A DNA stretch of 64,000 nt, taken from Chrysoporthe austroafricana (lineage: Eukaryota; Ascomycota; Sordariomycetes; Diaporthales; Cryphonectriaceae). Made by a program: the position numbers and the translations under genes. Positions 22,075 to 32,804 of this stretch are shown in pieces. Under the pieces are notes generated by a model. That model was not told the origin of the DNA. It ran no database searches and saw nothing but the letters and a program-made list of their open reading frames with translations. How positions within the stretch are numbered: position 1 is the stretch's first letter; each line of letters opens with the position of its first letter. The stretch covers positions 3,906,001-3,970,000 of the forward strand of contig JYIP02000006.1 in the NCBI GenBank assembly GCA_001051155.2, in the 5' to 3' direction.

Positions 22075-22704
22075 GCCTGCTTCCTCGCTTCTTTCGTCCT
22101 TGGATCTCTTCCGTCATCCCAGGCCCAAACGGTTCAAGAAGGAGCACGCGCCAATACAGAGGAAAGACCACCCAGCCTGACCAAAGGGTATCTATTTCTC
22201 ATCATGCTATGCTTCGCATCTTATGCCTAAAGTCTGTCTTGTACGACGCTTCTTCTAAGAAGGCCGCCAAAGATAATTTTTGGTTTTTCGTAACCTCTTC
22301 GTCATGTTCTCGGCCCGTCTGACTTGACCGCAATCCTGCGCCCTCCACTTCTCGCCGGCTTTCTCGCGCCGTCAAAAGCTGGTATGCCATCGTCGATCAG
22401 ATCGCTGTCTTCATGCCGTGGACGCAATCCCTGTCTAATGCAGACGCCATTCGCAAATGTCCAGTTCAAGCATGCTCTGTCGGCCAACTCCCACACCCAC
22501 ATAGATTCTTTCTTGACTCCCGTGCGGGTTCTGCAACAGTGTCCCGATAAGTCATCATCGCCGAACTCGCTTTGCATGTGAGTCTACTTGCTCCTCGAAG
22601 TGCCAGATAAAACTCCTTTCCCACTCCGGGTGCACAGGCGGCAGGCTTCAGTGTGCAGCCACCATCATGATCATGTCCTTCCAGGCCACATGACCTCTTG
22701 CTTC
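22075..22704. other. intergenic, 630 bp
   Basis: This is the upstream region of the small hypothetical ORF and the 3' region of the UBA/UIM gene, both minus strand. No gene, repeat or clear motif is seen. Confidence 0.35.
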
Positions 22705-25700
22705 CTAGCAAGGCTGGTGGTAGTATTCCTCAGGGTTCACGCCAGGAATCTCCAGGTTGGCATCAATCTCCATAGGCCTCTCAATGATAGAGACACGGTT
22801 GTCTAGGGCGCTAGCAGGTCGACGCACGATGAAGGGCTGCTTGAGCTCTTCCATCTCAGGAGCCTTCACGGCCTCCTCCTGCTGCTGTCCGTTTGGTGCG
22901 TTTTCGTCGTCCAGAGACAATTCCGCCAACTTCTCAGAGGACCTGCGCAGGCCAGGCGACTCTTGGTCACTAGCATCGTCGCCGGACAAAGGAGGTGTAA
23001 GTGGAGGCACCATGTGAGCCGCAATCTCATCCTCGGAGATAGCTCGCATATCGGCCATCTCAGTCTCCATAGTCCCGTCGCCACCCCCAAAGTGCTCAAA
23101 CTCGTCATTGAGTAAAGCTGCTCGTTCCTCAACGTCACTGAATCCGTCAATAGAGGCTTGATTGGCGGCCATCGAATCGGCGCTATCACTTCGTTGTCGT
23201 TTCGGTGGAGACTGTGGGGAGCGTATGGCGACCCGCTTCTTGTCACGTTGCGAGTTATCCTCGAGCTGATCCTGCTTGAAGAGACGATTATCGAATTTGA
23301 TAAAAGTCTGGAACACGTCAGTACACGAGCAAGCCTAGGAAGGTCTATTTCGAGCGTGTTAACGTACCTGAAGCGCGCTGGAGAGAGGAATGATTGGGTC
23401 GTGCAAGGCCTCGTCCGTCGCATATACAAGGATTGGAGCTATATTGCCGTCTGCGTTACGGTCGACAAACATCGCTTCCTTGACCTTCTCAAAGGTCGTT
23501 GCCTGGCCCGATAAGTAGTCGTCAGCGCACACCTCATATTACACAGACTAAACAGTAATGCATGGGTTGTGTACCTCTTGTGTCACTCGGGTGTCACTAT
23601 CAGGGACCCAGGCCACCCGGTACCACCGATCCACGTGTTCTTCATTGTTAGAAGGCTCGGGCCGGTTCCGTCGGCACATATAAATCACATCGGGCGATGT
23701 GATGACTCCCCGAAGCGTGTACTTATGTGTGGGATTGGACTCCGGATCCTCGCTGGGTGTTGTCCAGGCTTTGTTGAGCTTCTGAAGGAGGGCACAGCAG
23801 GCGTCTCTTTCCGCTCTGACGCCTGTGAATATGTCAGTACTGTTCGCCTGAGGTAGAGATGACTTGCGCGTACGAGCTAGTTTCTGGTCGACCTTCGCCA
23901 TGGTCAACTTGGCTAGGGCGATCTCGGCCTCAAGGTGTCTGACCGCCTTCTGTTCATCCTCGTCTAGCTCAGCAAGATGACTCAACTCATCCGGTAGATA
24001 CGGTATTTCCTCATCGGTGCCAACCGACTTCTCGTGCATTCTCCACAAGGCGTTCGCGCGTATTCGCCAGATCTGAACCTCGCTCCTGTCGATCACGGCC
24101 TTGGTGAGCTTGGCCCTATCCACAGCATGTCCGGTCTGAGGATTCGTCCAATGCGTATGCTGCAGCTCCGTCTCCCTCGCTAGCTCTATGGCTTTCCACA
24201 TACGGAACATTTGGTTCTGCATAACGCGTGCGGCCTCCACATTGCTCTCGAGGTACCTATCAATATAAAGAACCTCTGGGATCTCGATAGGCAGGCCATC
24301 GGTACTGATTCGCATAGTCATAACCTGTGCAGGCACCTGTATAGAGGCAATCTGGCTCAGAGCATCGTTCTGGTGTTCCGCCCAACTGTTCTCCTGCTGA
24401 AGCCAGAACAAGCAGTCCCATTGACTGTACAAATCACAGAACACTTCTGGCGTGTCATTGGTGATCCTGAATTCCAAGATCGCGAACTCCTGTGGTCGCG
24501 ACTCGTCAGAGGTCGCATCCTCTACCTTGACCTTGGTCCACATCCGGATGAGCTCTTGAGAGTTGGAGCTGTTGTACAGGCTCTCGTAGAATTTCACAGT
24601 CGGGTCTCCCCACGCAGCCTTGATCAGATGGTTCGCGGAGAGGCTATCAGCTGTGCCGTAGGCGCGATCGGTATCGTCGAGGAAGGCTATCAGACGCTGC
24701 AACTCATCGACGAGGCTGACGTCCTGATAGTCGTTGCCCCAGGCTTGAATGGCTGCGTTGGGAGTGAGGATGTTTGCGCTCTTCCACCAGTCCTTGTTGC
24801 TACCGTAGGATTGCGATGCTCCCTCGAGGAGCAGGAAAAAGTTTCGGGCCGCAGGTATCTCATGCATCATCATCATGAGTGGGCCGAGGCGGTGCTTCTG
24901 TGCAGGCTGCGGCGATCGGCATGTCAGGTACACGGGGACGTCGCGGTCGCGTTTTCTAGATAGAGGCGGTGGATCTTCCGACTTCTTGCTGGCAAGGACC
25001 ACAGCCCACTCGTTCTGCTCATAGTGGGGGCGGTTTGCAGGTCCAAACTGCTGCAAAGGGACATCTCCAGCCATGATACCGCTCTCCTGGGGTGTTGCCG
25101 CCCCGGATGTGTGCTGCATCATTGACTGATGCATAGCAATCCTGAGCTGCTCGTCTGCTTGCTCTTGTGTCCTAGGGGCATCTACAGGAGAGTCAGCCTT
25201 CCACCTCAAGTCTGCAGCTCGGCACCAGCTTTTGTGAGAGGTCGGGTTGATGGTCACAGGGCGGGGAGGACGCAGGTGTAGTACCAAGTGTGTTCTGCAT
25301 TGTCCAGTCTGTCACCTTGTCCAAGGGAGACCTGTTGTGTGCTCTCGATGGGGGTCTTGAAGGTGCAGACAGGTTGGCACCGCCGGCCCTCAACCATGGA
25401 TCCTCGTTTGGAAACTGGTCTGGTCCTTGTACATGGAAAGCTGCGGAGAGAGAGCAATGTCAGCAGTGATTCTGTAATCCTATAGGCGAGAGACCAACGT
25501 GGGTTTGTTGAGCCGTCTCTGTCGGCCATAAAATGTCCCTCGTTCCATAGTACGTATTTTTGTCTAAACTTCAACCAGTCAGCTTGGAATCCCTCTCTTT
25601 CTGCAGGAGATGGGATGACTGGAATGGCCCTACAGAATCATGATCTCCACTGAAGTATTCGCCAAGGACTGCCTCCACGTTGTTGTTGTGAGCCTGCAAC

Positions 25701-25853
25701 AAGACAGTTGTCAGCGCATATGTCCTCCACCTGAGAAGGATAGGCAGAGCTCACCTTCAAGGCCTCGCCGAACAAGTATCTATCCTCATCCGAATTACGG
25801 GATGTAATTTCCACCACATCGTTTATAGCCGCCTCGTCTGCGGTGGTCGCCAT
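22705..25853 (-). CDS. UBA/UIM ubiquitin-binding protein (USP25/28-like layout)
   Basis: Eight exons: 25853-25755, 25693-25634, 25568-25499, 25440-25285, 25181-23874, 23822-23575, 23502-23368 and 23307-22705. All are phase-consistent and give 892 aa. The N-terminus (residues 1-53) is UBA-like, with the helices INDVVEITSRNSDEDRY and AHNNNVEAVLGEYFSG. A ubiquitin-interacting motif sits near residues 133-150 (ADEQLRIAMHQSM; the Leu-x-x-Ala-x-x-x-Ser core is intact). The long middle resembles the region that is a ubiquitin hydrolase in USP25/28-type enzymes, but I see no Cys box or His box, so it may be an inactive relative. The C-terminus is acidic, with a likely nuclear signal (PPKRQR). Exon ends in the first 600 bp and the 51-nt intron at 23823-23873 are the least certain points. 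The next gene upstream is an E2 enzyme. Confidence 0.82.
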
Positions 25854-27144
25854 GATGTTCGCTCTCTGAGAGCTCCTCTGGGAGCTCTCGTCGTGGGTGG
25901 CCTGGTAGGAGGGAGGAGAGCTACCCAGGTAGCCCTCGCGAGTTGTCGAGAGGATGGGCTCGGTGCTTAGCGGAAGGCCATGAAGGAGGACAAGGGAGGG
26001 TATCGTGTCGTTGATAATGACGATATCCGCCACCTGGAGGAGAGGTGGTCGTCGGGCGCGTAGGTAGAGCAAGCTGTCGTAGTCGCAGTGAAGTCGAGGC
26101 GTGGTGGGGGGGCCAACTCAAGCAACGGAGTCCACCGGCCTCGGTCCCTGCTTCGCTTCTGCCACCTTCGACCTCGACTTGGGAAGAAATATGCGGGAAT
26201 GGTATGCCTTGAATGATCGTAGAACAGAATCCAAAATGGGGAGGCGAGCACCCTCGATGTCGTGCAGCTGCAGAAGGACTTGCAGCAGGGCGCGGGCAAG
26301 CCGGTGATGGTCTGCTGTGGTGCTGCGGTAGGTGCGAGGCTCATCCGTCGCTACGTAATCTGCAGCCTCTCCAAGTGCCTGAAACCTTGCACAAGCTTAA
26401 CCCGCAGCAAGCCTACCCTTGTATGGGCGTACAGACACGCACAAATTTGCATAGCCGAGTCCTGAGTCCACAGCACTTTGTCCTGCTCGGGTCTTGATGT
26501 TTGCTATAGTCACATACACGAAGCGGTGTCCTCTAATTTCATCACGCTGCCCGGGTCTGTGTTCTGATTCTTTGTGTGTTTGGTGTCAACTTTGACACCA
26601 GACCACCACCTAGTCACATGTCCTTGGGTTGCTCTCTTCAGTGTGTACGAATTAGTGAGGTGCTTATTGATGTACTGTATGCATCCCTTCTATGTCAAGC
26701 GCTACTCCAGTTCCCGACAGTCGGATGCGATGCCCTTGATGCAGGAGGGGAAACAACTCCTATGTAAACACAAATTCCCTCCCGACGCCCTGAAAGAGAT
26801 GGCTCTGAACCTCGACTGGCCTCCCACCCCCTTGATATAGCCTCATTATCGCTGTCTCGAGCCCTCTTTTCTTGAGCTGAACAAACATGCCTCCAATCGG
26901 AAAAGGAATGCTCCTCCTAACGGAATCCGAACGGAGTGTCAGAAGCACGTAGCCAGCCCAGGATCCTGTATATTTCCGAAACGCCTGCCAATCATCAATC
27001 GTCGCACGCTATGCAGATAAATCGACTGGTATTTTGTGGGGATGAAGTTGTTGAGTGCCGCCGTGCCTGGACCGTTCCTGTCCGGGTCTTCGTGCAACGA
27101 GGATACCAGATTAGGTCCTCAGAGAGCCGGCCAGAGGCCTGTGC
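25854..27144. other. intergenic, 1.3 kb
   Basis: This is the upstream region of the UBA/UIM gene and the 3' region of the E2 gene. Only short unrelated frames are present, and no repeat or RNA gene is recognised. Confidence 0.4.
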
Positions 27145-27989
27145 TCATGACGAGGCCTCCTCGTCGCTAGCATCCTCGTCATCGTCGCCATCCTCCATGG
27201 CCTCGTCGGACTCGCTCCCCTCATCAAAGTCAAACTCCTCATCGCCGCTGGGGGCATAGAAGTCGTCGTCGTAGTCGATCTTGGGGACAACCTCGGGCTC
27301 GAAGCTGGTGGGCACGGTAAAGCCCTCGGGGATGTCTTTCTTGGAGGCCTCGACGGCGGCCCTGGCCTTCTCCTTGTACTCGCCCTTCCTGTCTCGGTAC
27401 ATAACGCTGGCATCGACGTTGGCCGGAGAGTTGATCTCAGGGTCGTCAAGGAGGAGCAGGATGGATCGGAGGACGGACTCGGCGCCCTGGAGGGGGGACC
27501 AGCGCTCGCCAGCATCCTCGCCGGACATCAGGTCCTCGCCCGCCTGGTGAAGGATGGAGATGCAGAGCTGGCCGTCGGGGTAGATGTTCGGGTGCCAGAT
27601 GGGCTTGAGGAAACGGAACTTCGGGGGGGAGTATGGGTAGTCATTCGGGAAGGTCATCTCGGCCTGGGGTGGGTGGATGTGAGCTCAATGCGTCACGACG
27701 GTGGACCTGGGGGCTTATCTGGGGCTGCAGCATCTGCGTACCTTAAAATAGCCGCCATTGAAGACACTGTCGGGGTTGACAACCATAAGGGCAAGCTGCC
27801 AGCGGAAGATGTTGTCGTCAGTCTGTTTGCACGAGTTAGCCAGGCCAGGCAACCTCTCGACAGCAGGCCGCCGTGCTGTGGTAAGAATCTGTCTGGTCTG
27901 GGTCTGCGCCTTACATCAATGCACACCCACTTCTCCTTCTGCAGAGACTTTAGATCTGTCAAGATCCGTTGCTTGGCAGCAGCAGCCAT
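27145..27989 (-). CDS. ubiquitin-conjugating enzyme E2, Cdc34/Ube2G type
   Basis: E2 enzyme that carries ubiquitin as a thioester and transfers it with RING E3s; Cdc34-type enzymes partner SCF ligases. Three exons: 27989-27915, 27822-27742 and 27663-27145, all phase 0, giving 224 aa. The UBC fold is complete: HPN at residues 76-78 and the active-site C86 in DGQLCISIL. The acidic loop insertion after the cysteine (QAGEDLMSGEDAGERWSP), hallmark of the Cdc34/Ube2R/Ube2G group, is present. The C-terminal 50 residues are an Asp/Glu tail, also typical of Cdc34, that in the family helps E3 recruitment. It is divergent from the DNA ligase-like gene, with about 1.5 kb between. Confidence 0.95.
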
Positions 27990-29459
27990 GACTGCGAACT
28001 GTCTCGAGGTTGGAGACTCGGGCGGAGGGGAGGATCAAGATGTGACACTGCACTGTTGTCGGCGGAGGTCGAAGTCGACGCAGTGGCTGCAGTGGATGTC
28101 GGGCTGGGTGGACTCGAGTCTGAAGTCTGGAGAGTGGGTGAAGTACCAGGCCTGGTGCAGCCAACAGTCGTCGCAGTGGTCAGAACAGACGACGTTTTTA
28201 AGTTTGCGACTGTATGGCAGAAGTGGCAGGCAGGGCGATTGGAGGGGCAGGATAGGGCAGATTGAGAATCATCCAGTCACAGCGAAATTAAAGTGAACTC
28301 GGATCGAAGGGACTCGAAACCTCCAAACAATAAGGCCGCAGGGCACAAGGAAATGGAGATTAGAGATGCGAGTCTGTCTAGTATCGTGATTCAGACGAGA
28401 CGGTGAGAAGTCCAGGTCAATCACCTGTGCTATGGATAGCGACAGACAAGGTCAGAAGGCACTGGGCCCATCTGCAGATAGCGTCAGATGGCCTGCGGAA
28501 GAGAACATTGAAGTCCTACCATCGGCGAGGCCGGCCCGCTGCTTGTTGGTAGCGTAACAGTACCTAGGTACTTGGGCACTCACCCCTGACACCCGGCTCC
28601 GGGGCTGACTGAAGCGACGACCCGACATGTCCGAGAACTCATGAACGACACCAAATTAGCAGGATACTTGCCACTGCGAGTCAAGTCGTCTCATCGCATG
28701 CGTGCTCTCATGTTGTCGTACTCTTCCAATAAAATCTTTCACAAGGCAGACCCCGCAACCAACTCCCTTTCCCCCTCACGCACTACCTCGAAGGAGAAAG
28801 GGACAATCGTGCCAGCACTGTCAGAGTTGCCAAATGCAGTAGTGCCTAGCCATGGCGTGGTGTTGGTAGATGGCCAGGCCCTTCAGACCACTTGAGATCA
28901 CATGCTGTATCATGACAAGATGAGAAAGGTCTTGACATCGAAGATGTGGTGGGAGTAGAGGCTTGTCCCTCCAGAAATCCTTGACTGGTGCTGAGCTGAA
29001 ATTCATAGAGGTCTCAGTTCTGAGGAACGCCCGGTGACGTCGATCTATGGACCCGAGGAACGATGATAAGATAACGAACACAACCAGCGCCTGCGCTTGC
29101 CGGATGCAGTACTCATTGTAGTATAGCAGCGTCAATTGCAGACCCATGTCTATGGGGAGGGCACAAGACCTAGGCGCGTCATCCCTACCATCCTGCGGTT
29201 CACGGATCATGCGCTCAGCAGTAAAGAGCGAAGTTGAAGGTATCACCAAATTGTGCCCAGTGGGCAGGGTTTCAATGAGCCGATACAGCCACGCTTTACA
29301 GGCCTCAGACCCTCCTTCCGCACTATTGTCAGATGGCTGCTTACAACCTTTCAAGCGTGCAACCTTCTTCTCCTTTGTCACATCTCTTTCTCCTCATATA
29401 CGTGACCTCTCTTCCTCACGACCTCGTCTGTGATCAGACTGCTCCAATTGCCTTGAGCG
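27990..29459. promoter_or_regulatory. divergent intergenic region between E2 and ligase-like genes
   Basis: This region separates divergently transcribed genes and must contain both promoters. It includes a GTAC-rich motif near 28559-28576 (AGTACCTAGGTACTT). A 186-codon minus-strand frame at 28821-29381 begins with GTG, not ATG, and shows no known domain, so I do not call it. Confidence 0.4.
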
Positions 29460-32400
29460 ATGCCCTTCTCTTTCAGTGCCGTCTGTGACCTCCTCCAGAG
29501 CCTTGAGACTGACCTCAATCGCAAGAGACGTCAGAAGGGAAGCAGCAAGATCGTGATCGGCTGGTTCGCGAAACACCGAGAGGAGTTGAGCAATGGCGAT
29601 GTCGACAGGACGGCTGTCTTGTCAACGCTGCTCCCGGAGAGGCGTACCGACAGGGTCTTTAATATAAAGCACAGCCGCCTTGAGCACATCATCATCAAAG
29701 CCTGTGGCCTTGGCAAGGGCCGCCAGGACGAGTTGGCCAGGTGGCGCAATCAAGGTTCCGGCGTCGACTTGGCCGAGTCTGTGGAGAGCATCCTAAAGGA
29801 TGCTCCCAACGGAGCCGAACGCGATGTGACGGTCGAGGAGGTCGACAGCGTGCTGCATCAGCTGGCGGCAGGAGTTAGGTTCAGCTCACCCGCCGTGAGG
29901 TCGTCCAGACTACCGACAAGGTCGAATTCTGCTGCCTCCAGGGACTACCAGCACCCTCTCACGCATCTCTTCAGGCAGCTAACGCCAAGGGACGCCAAGT
30001 GGCTATGTCGCTTAGTTTTGAAGACCTATCTTCCGGTCATTGTGCCGGAGTACCTGGTGTATTCCCAATGTCACCCGCTGCTTCCCGCGTTGCTGAAAAT
30101 TCACGACGAGTTTGCTGTGGCCATGGCTCTTCTTGAGCAGCAGATATGCAATAGTCAGGCTCTTGGAATCGACCTTGACGAGGCCGATATACCACGTCTC
30201 ATTAAGCCGCAGGTCGGGGTCAAGGTCGGTCGGCAGACCTGGCTCAAGGCGCGAAGCATACAGCACTGCTTTGATATGGGCCGTGGTGTCATGAGTTGCG
30301 AGAAGAAGATGGATGGGGAGTATTGCCAGATTCATATCGACCTATCGAGAGGCAACGACTGTATTCAGATCTTCTCCAAATCCGGAAAAGATAGCACCAA
30401 GGATCGCATCAAGCTACATGGGGCAATCAGATCATCCCTCGGCCTCGGTACAGCAGCTTGCAGATTTAAGAAACACTGCATTCTGGAGGGGGAGCTGGTC
30501 GTCTGGAGTGACCGAGAGAAACGGATTCTCGGCTTCGAGAAGATCCGAAGACATGTGAACCGTTCCGGGCGATTTATCGGCACAGACGAGGATAGTCCAC
30601 CCCCGGCATCAGAACGTCTTATGATCGTGTATTTCGACTTGTTATTGGTTGACGACGAGTCCATGCTTAACGTAAGGCATGCCGACCGTCGCCGGCGTCT
30701 ATCCGCACTGGTGCATTGTGAGGAGGGTCGCGCTGCTTTAGTTGAGAGAGAGGTCATCAACTTCTCGTCCCGCTTGGCTGCGAAGGAACTGCGCGAGGCC
30801 TTCGCGACCTGCATCGTTGAGAAAGAGGAGGGCCTGGTCTTGAAACCCGACGAGCCCTACTTCAGCTTTGAGGTGGATAAACGCCGTTATGCATCCTGCT
30901 GCCTTAAACTGAAGAAGGCGTTTGTCAAGAGCCTGGGCGATATTGGCGATTTCGCAGTCGTCGGTGCCCGCTATGATCCGACGAGCGCCAAAGTGCTGGG
31001 ACTGCCGAAGACGAAGTACACCCACTTCTACCTCGGCTGTATCATCAACAAGGAGGAGGTCACGCGCTTCGAAGAGGCCAGGCCCAGTTTCATCGTCGTT
31101 GCCGAGGTTGAGCTCAACGCCGCAATGACAGAGTACTTCAAGCAATACGTTTTTACGAGGCCAGTGCCGCCTGAAGAAAACGACAAGCTCGACCTCGAGT
31201 TGCCGGCAGGGATCATGCAGGGCAGGCCGATGTCTGCGGTGTTTCTTGAACCCGCCGTCTTCGATATCACCTGCTTCGCCTTTCACAGGGAGACTAATAC
31301 TAATTTCTGGGGCCCACGGTTCCCATACGTCTCCAAGATTCATACAGATAGGTCATGGAAAGACTGCCTCGGGTTCGATGAGTTGCAAGACCTTGCGGAA
31401 AAAGACCGCAATTGTCCCGAGCAAAGAGACAGCCAGGAACTTGCCCGATGGATAACAATCCTCGAAGAGGCAGATCCGAAGCAAAGACGGAAAGCTACTG
31501 CGCAGGACAGCCAGTCCACAAATACTACAGAGCGCACGGACAATACCTGGAAGGCCTCTCCACAGTACGCCATCAGGGAGTCGGTCACTGAGCCTGGAGC
31601 TGCTCGTGTAGCAAGCCCAGATGCCATAAGCAGTATCGCGACGCCATCAACCTCGTCTGTTGTCCAGCGGTCTGAGCAGTCTTGCTCGAGGATCGGTGCG
31701 GTGAGTGAACTATCACCTCGCAAGCGACGGAACGAGACGACCCCAGTGTCACCCCGCTTAATTAGGCGGAAGAGAGACGCCGCGGGTTCCCCGGGCGTGG
31801 TCGTGTCTTCACGAACCCGCCAGCAGGATATGCGCCAACCTCTGGGAGATGTCACATCTACCCCTTCGTCCCAGAGTAATGCTCTTCCAGCTACTGTTCC
31901 GCGCTTATCTCGCGTTGAAAGCTTCCACGAGGAGCCTGGCACCGCAAACCCAATAACTCTGCCGCCGTGTCTTTCACTTGCTGCGTCCTTTCAACCGCCG
32001 GCGGCTTGCTCCAGTCCATCGAAAGTGTCAAACAAGACGTTAACATCGACGCCCTCAAGACTGGATGTACGGTCAACAGCAAGTCCTTACCCGACTTGTC
32101 GTTACGCAGGCGAAACGTGTGCTCTAGTCGACCACTTCGTCCTACTCGCGCCGTGCGTTGCCAGCATTCCCTGGCTCACCGAGGATCTGCTCACAAGCCA
32201 CGGCGTCGCCGCAGTCTTCACAGACATTCCGTCGTGGCTCGCCTCGACCTCCTTAGCCAGCTCGCATCGCAGGCAGCCGAGAGTGGTACTCGTGGAACGG
32301 CGCAGGGCGGGAGCCACGAAGCAGTTTCTCACGAGCCTGCAGTCTCAGCCCCTCAAGGGCCGGAACGGGCAGCCAGAAGTCGTGATCGCGTACGACTGGC

Positions 32401-32531
32401 GCCTGCTGGAAGCCATCACGCAGGAGGAGGAGGCTCAGCTGAAGAGAGACGGGCGCGGCACGCGCCAGAAAATCGGCACTGGTGCGCATGCGAAGGAGTT
32501 ATGGAGGAAGCACTACATCGGATTGTGCTGA
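29460..32531 (+). CDS. ATP-dependent DNA ligase, Lig4-like paralogue
   Basis: Single-exon 1023-aa protein with a full nucleotidyltransferase core. Residues 1-240 resemble the DNA-binding ligase N-domain (FRQLTPRDAKWLCRLVLKTY). Motif I is KKMDGEY with the adenylated lysine near 283, motif III ILEGELVVW (about 342-350), motif IV EGLVLKP (about 457) and motif V CCLKLKKAF (about 481). An OB-fold-like segment follows. After a Ser/Pro/Arg linker, the last 130 residues (HFVLLAPCVASIPWLTEDLL onward) look like a divergent BRCT-type domain, in place of the tandem BRCTs of canonical Lig4. Ligase chemistry seals DNA nicks or ends using ATP. A role beside canonical NHEJ is inference. The ATG is at 29460; no intron is needed. 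Confidence 0.88.
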   Translation: MPFSFSAVCDLLQSLETDLNRKRRQKGSSKIVIGWFAKHREELSNGDVDRTAVLSTLLPERRTDRVFNIKHSRLEHIIIKACGLGKGRQDELARWRNQGSGVDLAESVESILKDAPNGAERDVTVEEVDSVLHQLAAGVRFSSPAVRSSRLPTRSNSAASRDYQHPLTHLFRQLTPRDAKWLCRLVLKTYLPVIVPEYLVYSQCHPLLPALLKIHDEFAVAMALLEQQICNSQALGIDLDEADIPRLIKPQVGVKVGRQTWLKARSIQHCFDMGRGVMSCEKKMDGEYCQIHIDLSRGNDCIQIFSKSGKDSTKDRIKLHGAIRSSLGLGTAACRFKKHCILEGELVVWSDREKRILGFEKIRRHVNRSGRFIGTDEDSPPPASERLMIVYFDLLLVDDESMLNVRHADRRRRLSALVHCEEGRAALVEREVINFSSRLAAKELREAFATCIVEKEEGLVLKPDEPYFSFEVDKRRYASCCLKLKKAFVKSLGDIGDFAVVGARYDPTSAKVLGLPKTKYTHFYLGCIINKEEVTRFEEARPSFIVVAEVELNAAMTEYFKQYVFTRPVPPEENDKLDLELPAGIMQGRPMSAVFLEPAVFDITCFAFHRETNTNFWGPRFPYVSKIHTDRSWKDCLGFDELQDLAEKDRNCPEQRDSQELARWITILEEADPKQRRKATAQDSQSTNTTERTDNTWKASPQYAIRESVTEPGAARVASPDAISSIATPSTSSVVQRSEQSCSRIGAVSELSPRKRRNETTPVSPRLIRRKRDAAGSPGVVVSSRTRQQDMRQPLGDVTSTPSSQSNALPATVPRLSRVESFHEEPGTANPITLPPCLSLAASFQPPAACSSPSKVSNKTLTSTPSRLDVRSTASPYPTCRYAGETCALVDHFVLLAPCVASIPWLTEDLLTSHGVAAVFTDIPSWLASTSLASSHRRQPRVVLVERRRAGATKQFLTSLQSQPLKGRNGQPEVVIAYDWRLLEAITQEEEAQLKRDGRGTRQKIGTGAHAKELWRKHYIGLC

Positions 32532-32804
32532 GGCGCGTGCGGATCTGGATTCAATTACAATCCTAAGAGTAGCAAATTTAGATATTGCATTGGAAGGCGA
32601 AGGCATGGCTATGAGGCTCATTGCATTGCATTTGCGAGGGAGTACTGCGTCGTGTTCACTTGCTTTAGTTTGAGTATCTTAGTGCACTGCGATGGATACG
32701 GCACAGCATAAACACAGGTAGAATTCTCGATGCGATGGCGCAATTTGTAGAGCCTGAGGTCTGGCTTGGCCTTCATTTGGCCATGCCCGCGATTCAAGGG
32801 CGCC

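Noticed and set aside
28821..29381. 186-codon minus-strand frame upstream of the ligase-like gene
   Set aside because: It starts with GTG, lies in a divergent promoter region and has no domain features.
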